From assembly GCA_015680685.1 (NCBI GenBank), contig MNCI01018254.1:41147-62040 (forward strand): DNA of 20,894 nucleotides, read 5' to 3'. A program made the position numbers and the translations under genes. Within the stretch, counting starts at the first letter, position 1. Each line of letters begins with the position of its first letter. The notes under the pieces were generated by a model that saw only the letters and a list, made by a program, of their open reading frames with translations, was not told the DNA's origin and did no database searches. The DNA is from Gnetum montanum (Eukaryota > Streptophyta > Gnetopsida > Gnetales > Gnetaceae). Of this stretch, positions 19,381 through 20,894 are shown piece after piece.

Positions 19381-19436
19381 TTACTATTTATAGTAAATAG
19401 AATGGCTATGGGGGAAGCACTTACTATGTATAGTAA
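19381..19436. promoter_or_regulatory. Two near-identical 16-bp palindromes upstream of the LTR TATA box
   Basis: TTACTATTTATAGTAA at 19381-19396 and TTACTATGTATAGTAA at 19421-19436, spaced 40 bp start to start and about 120-175 bp upstream of the TATA box. The paired, symmetric arrangement suggests binding sites for a dimeric regulator; this is inference. Confidence 0.55.
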
Positions 19437-19553
19437 CCCCCCAAATTTGGGCATCCATCTCACCTAAATTTGCAACAAATTTGTAGCCATTTTTTCAGCC
19501 AACTTTGCAACTATCTAATACCTAATTTGCAGTCCCATTCATGGCCCAAAGAA

Positions 19554-19565
19554 CCTATAAAAACC
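19554..19565 (+). promoter_or_regulatory. LTR TATA box
   Basis: CCTATAAAAACC, with the minisatellite and palindromes upstream and a poly(A) signal about 510 bp downstream. This fits the U3/R organisation of an LTR, with transcription starting near 19585-19590. Confidence 0.6.
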
Positions 19566-20062
19566 AACCTCAAACACCATTAAGAGGTTCCACATTTTTT
19601 GAAAAAGGTTCTGCAATTTTTTAGCAAGTTAAGCATATTTTGTTCAAGAAATTTGCATACACACAATTCCATGCTTAGGGCATTTTCAAGCACTCAAGAG
19701 CTCTTGCAAGTTCCCATACCTACATTCTCTTGAACCCCAACATGGAAGTAGTGAAGCCTTGAAATTTGGTGGATTTTTTATGTTAATACTACACTTCTAG
19801 GATTCCAAGCCCAATGTGCAGCAACTTGGCATCCAAATATTCCACCTTTCTCACCCCCCTCAAATAATGACCCAACTGGTGGATCCAAGGTTGTAGCAGC
19901 AAAGGAAGGTTCAATAACATCAAGAGTGGCTTTGCACCCAGATTGTGAAGTAGATCACCTTGGCTTCAATGGGATTTGAACTCTTGCATAAGTGAATCTC
20001 CTATTTTCTCATCCAAGCATCATTTGTATACATTTCTCTAACTTATTCTTTATTCTTTTCTT

Positions 20063-20068
20063 AATAAA
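20063..20068 (+). terminator. Poly(A) signal of the LTR
   Basis: AATAAA followed by three tandem TTTTAAG-like heptamers and a T-rich stretch. It probably ends the R region. Confidence 0.45.
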
Positions 20069-20100
20069 GTTTTAAGTTTTAAGTTTTGTATTTAAAAATA

Positions 20101-20894
20101 AATTTATTATTTGTGCATTATTTGAATCTATTCATATTTCCATGTTTTGCATCTCCTAAGTCCCTGGTTGATTTGCCAAATTAGCCAGGGCACCTCGAAT
20201 CCCATTTTTATCATGGAGGCCCTAGGATGTTATCGTTGGGGAACTGCTTACACCTAGGATCCTTGGTTTTCATTCTAGCAATCGAGGTTTTCAATCATAA
20301 TAGGATTCTTAGAATTAAAACCTTAAATGATACTCATTCTCATGTTTCTAATGCATTGAGTCTTGATTGTTGTGCTAAGAGTAATGGCCTTGAGACATGG
20401 AGCCATGGTGCCTTCCAACTTATGAAAGGCCATGAAGCATGATATTTTTAAGGGTGGAAGAGATGGTGTAGAAACACCTCTTCTAATATCCTTTGTTTCT
20501 TTCCTACATTTATGTTTGTAGGTTTTGGACTTGATGAAGATGTCTTGGTTAAGACCTAGGGGATGAGAGAATAAATGTTGAGGTTAAAGAAAACGTATTT
20601 TTAATTTTGCTAACATCTTGGGCAAGATTTCTTATTCCTGTAGGAGACATCTTTGACAAGAAATCTTGTTGAGTGAGGAGATGTCTTTGCTAGGAGGTCT
20701 TGCCAACTAAGAAGACATCTTGGGCCCAAAGGAGATGTCTCCTAAAAAAAGTGGACATCTTTCCTAAGAGCTAGATTTTCATAGTAGATGTCTTATGAAG
20801 GTTAGAGATGACTTGTATGAGTAGGGAAACTTCCAAAATTGGCCATTCTAATTTAGAAAATAGTATAAGGAGGTAAGAAAGGATGAAAAATAGT
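20101..20894. other. Right end of window, no gene recognised
   Basis: Either the rest of the LTR (U5) or flanking DNA. A 71-codon plus-strand open run (20227-20442) has no recognisable features. At 20642-20790 the motif AGACATCT and its complement AGATGTCT recur several times around TTGGGCCCAA. Confidence 0.35.
20642..20743. repeat. Cluster of AGACATCT/AGATGTCT motifs
   Basis: AGGAGACATCT (20642-20652) and its exact complement AGATGTCTCCT (20733-20743) form an 11-bp inverted repeat. Between them are AGATGTCT (20679) and AGACATCT (20713), the latter followed directly by TGGGCCCA. Possible regulatory or structural repeats; function unknown. Confidence 0.55.

Larger units (their letters stand above)
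14945..20100 (+). mobile_element. Decayed Ty3/gypsy (Tat-type) retrotransposon, 5' part not visible
   Basis: Plus-strand order is RT, RNase H, second archaeal-type RNase H, integrase, C-terminal region, short tandem repeats, polypurine tract and 3' LTR. Two RNase H domains in a gypsy pol are the mark of the Tat (Ogre/Retand/TatI-III) lineages. No gag, protease, PBS or 5' LTR is seen before the RT. The left edge coincides with N gaps at 14830 and 14944, so the missing half may lie outside this scaffold join. The right end is not defined, because no second LTR is available for comparison. Confidence 0.8.
18647..20100 (+). repeat. 3' LTR of the Tat-type element, right end undefined
   Basis: Starts TGNTGACAAAG after the polypurine tract. 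It contains a minisatellite (18969-19230), two palindromes, a TATA box at 19554 and an AATAAA at 20063. The end is set at about 20100 only because the poly(A) signal is there; the true end may be hundreds of bases further. Confidence 0.5.

Noticed and set aside
20227-20442. 71-codon plus-strand open run
   Set aside because: Short, no motif, and no promoter of its own. Likely chance.

Overview
The window looks like intergenic DNA from a seed plant with a large, repeat-filled nuclear genome. A conifer or other gymnosperm is my best guess, but this is inference. The sequence is AT-rich, I recognise no intact housekeeping gene, and most of it consists of old, stop-riddled LTR retrotransposons of the plant Ty3/gypsy (Metaviridae) type. 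No rRNA, tRNA or CRISPR array was seen. Seven isolated N bases (3942, 10930, 14830, 14944, 18649, 18691, 18950) mark places where the assembly is patched. Several are flanked by duplicated or inverted sequence that is probably artefactual.

Layout. (1) 49-1500 and 3943-5397 are two direct copies, about 90% identical by eye, of a 1.45-kb non-LTR repeat. Each starts in a (TA)n tract. (2) Between them, on the minus strand, 1701-2213 is an uninterrupted 170-codon ORF of unknown function with a convincing TATA box and a cluster of CACTTG motifs upstream. It is the best candidate for an intact gene here. (3) 5430-14709 is one complete minus-strand LTR retrotransposon: LTRs of 840 and 882 bp, a TTGAT target-site duplication on both sides, TG...CA ends and a tRNA-Asp-like primer binding site. 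It carries a decayed gag with a Tyr/Pro/His-rich tail. Instead of a recognisable pol it has a decayed ORF of roughly 900 codons with a long coiled-coil end that I cannot assign. It therefore looks non-autonomous. (4) 14945 to at least 20100 is a second, plus-strand gypsy element of the Tat type: RT, RNase H, a second archaeal-type RNase H and integrase, all decayed, followed by a 29-bp triplication, a polypurine tract and a long 3' LTR. The LTR contains a minisatellite, paired palindromes, a TATA box and a poly(A) signal. Its 5' half is not visible.

How the parts relate. The gag-plus-unknown-ORF element would need reverse transcriptase and integrase in trans. A Tat-type pol element lies next to it, but their LTRs are not alike, so I claim no specific partnership. 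Decay has a clear signature. Premature stops in both elements are overwhelmingly TAG, and in pol they sit where relatives have Gln or Trp. This is what C-to-T change at methylated CHG sites (CAG to TAG) would give.
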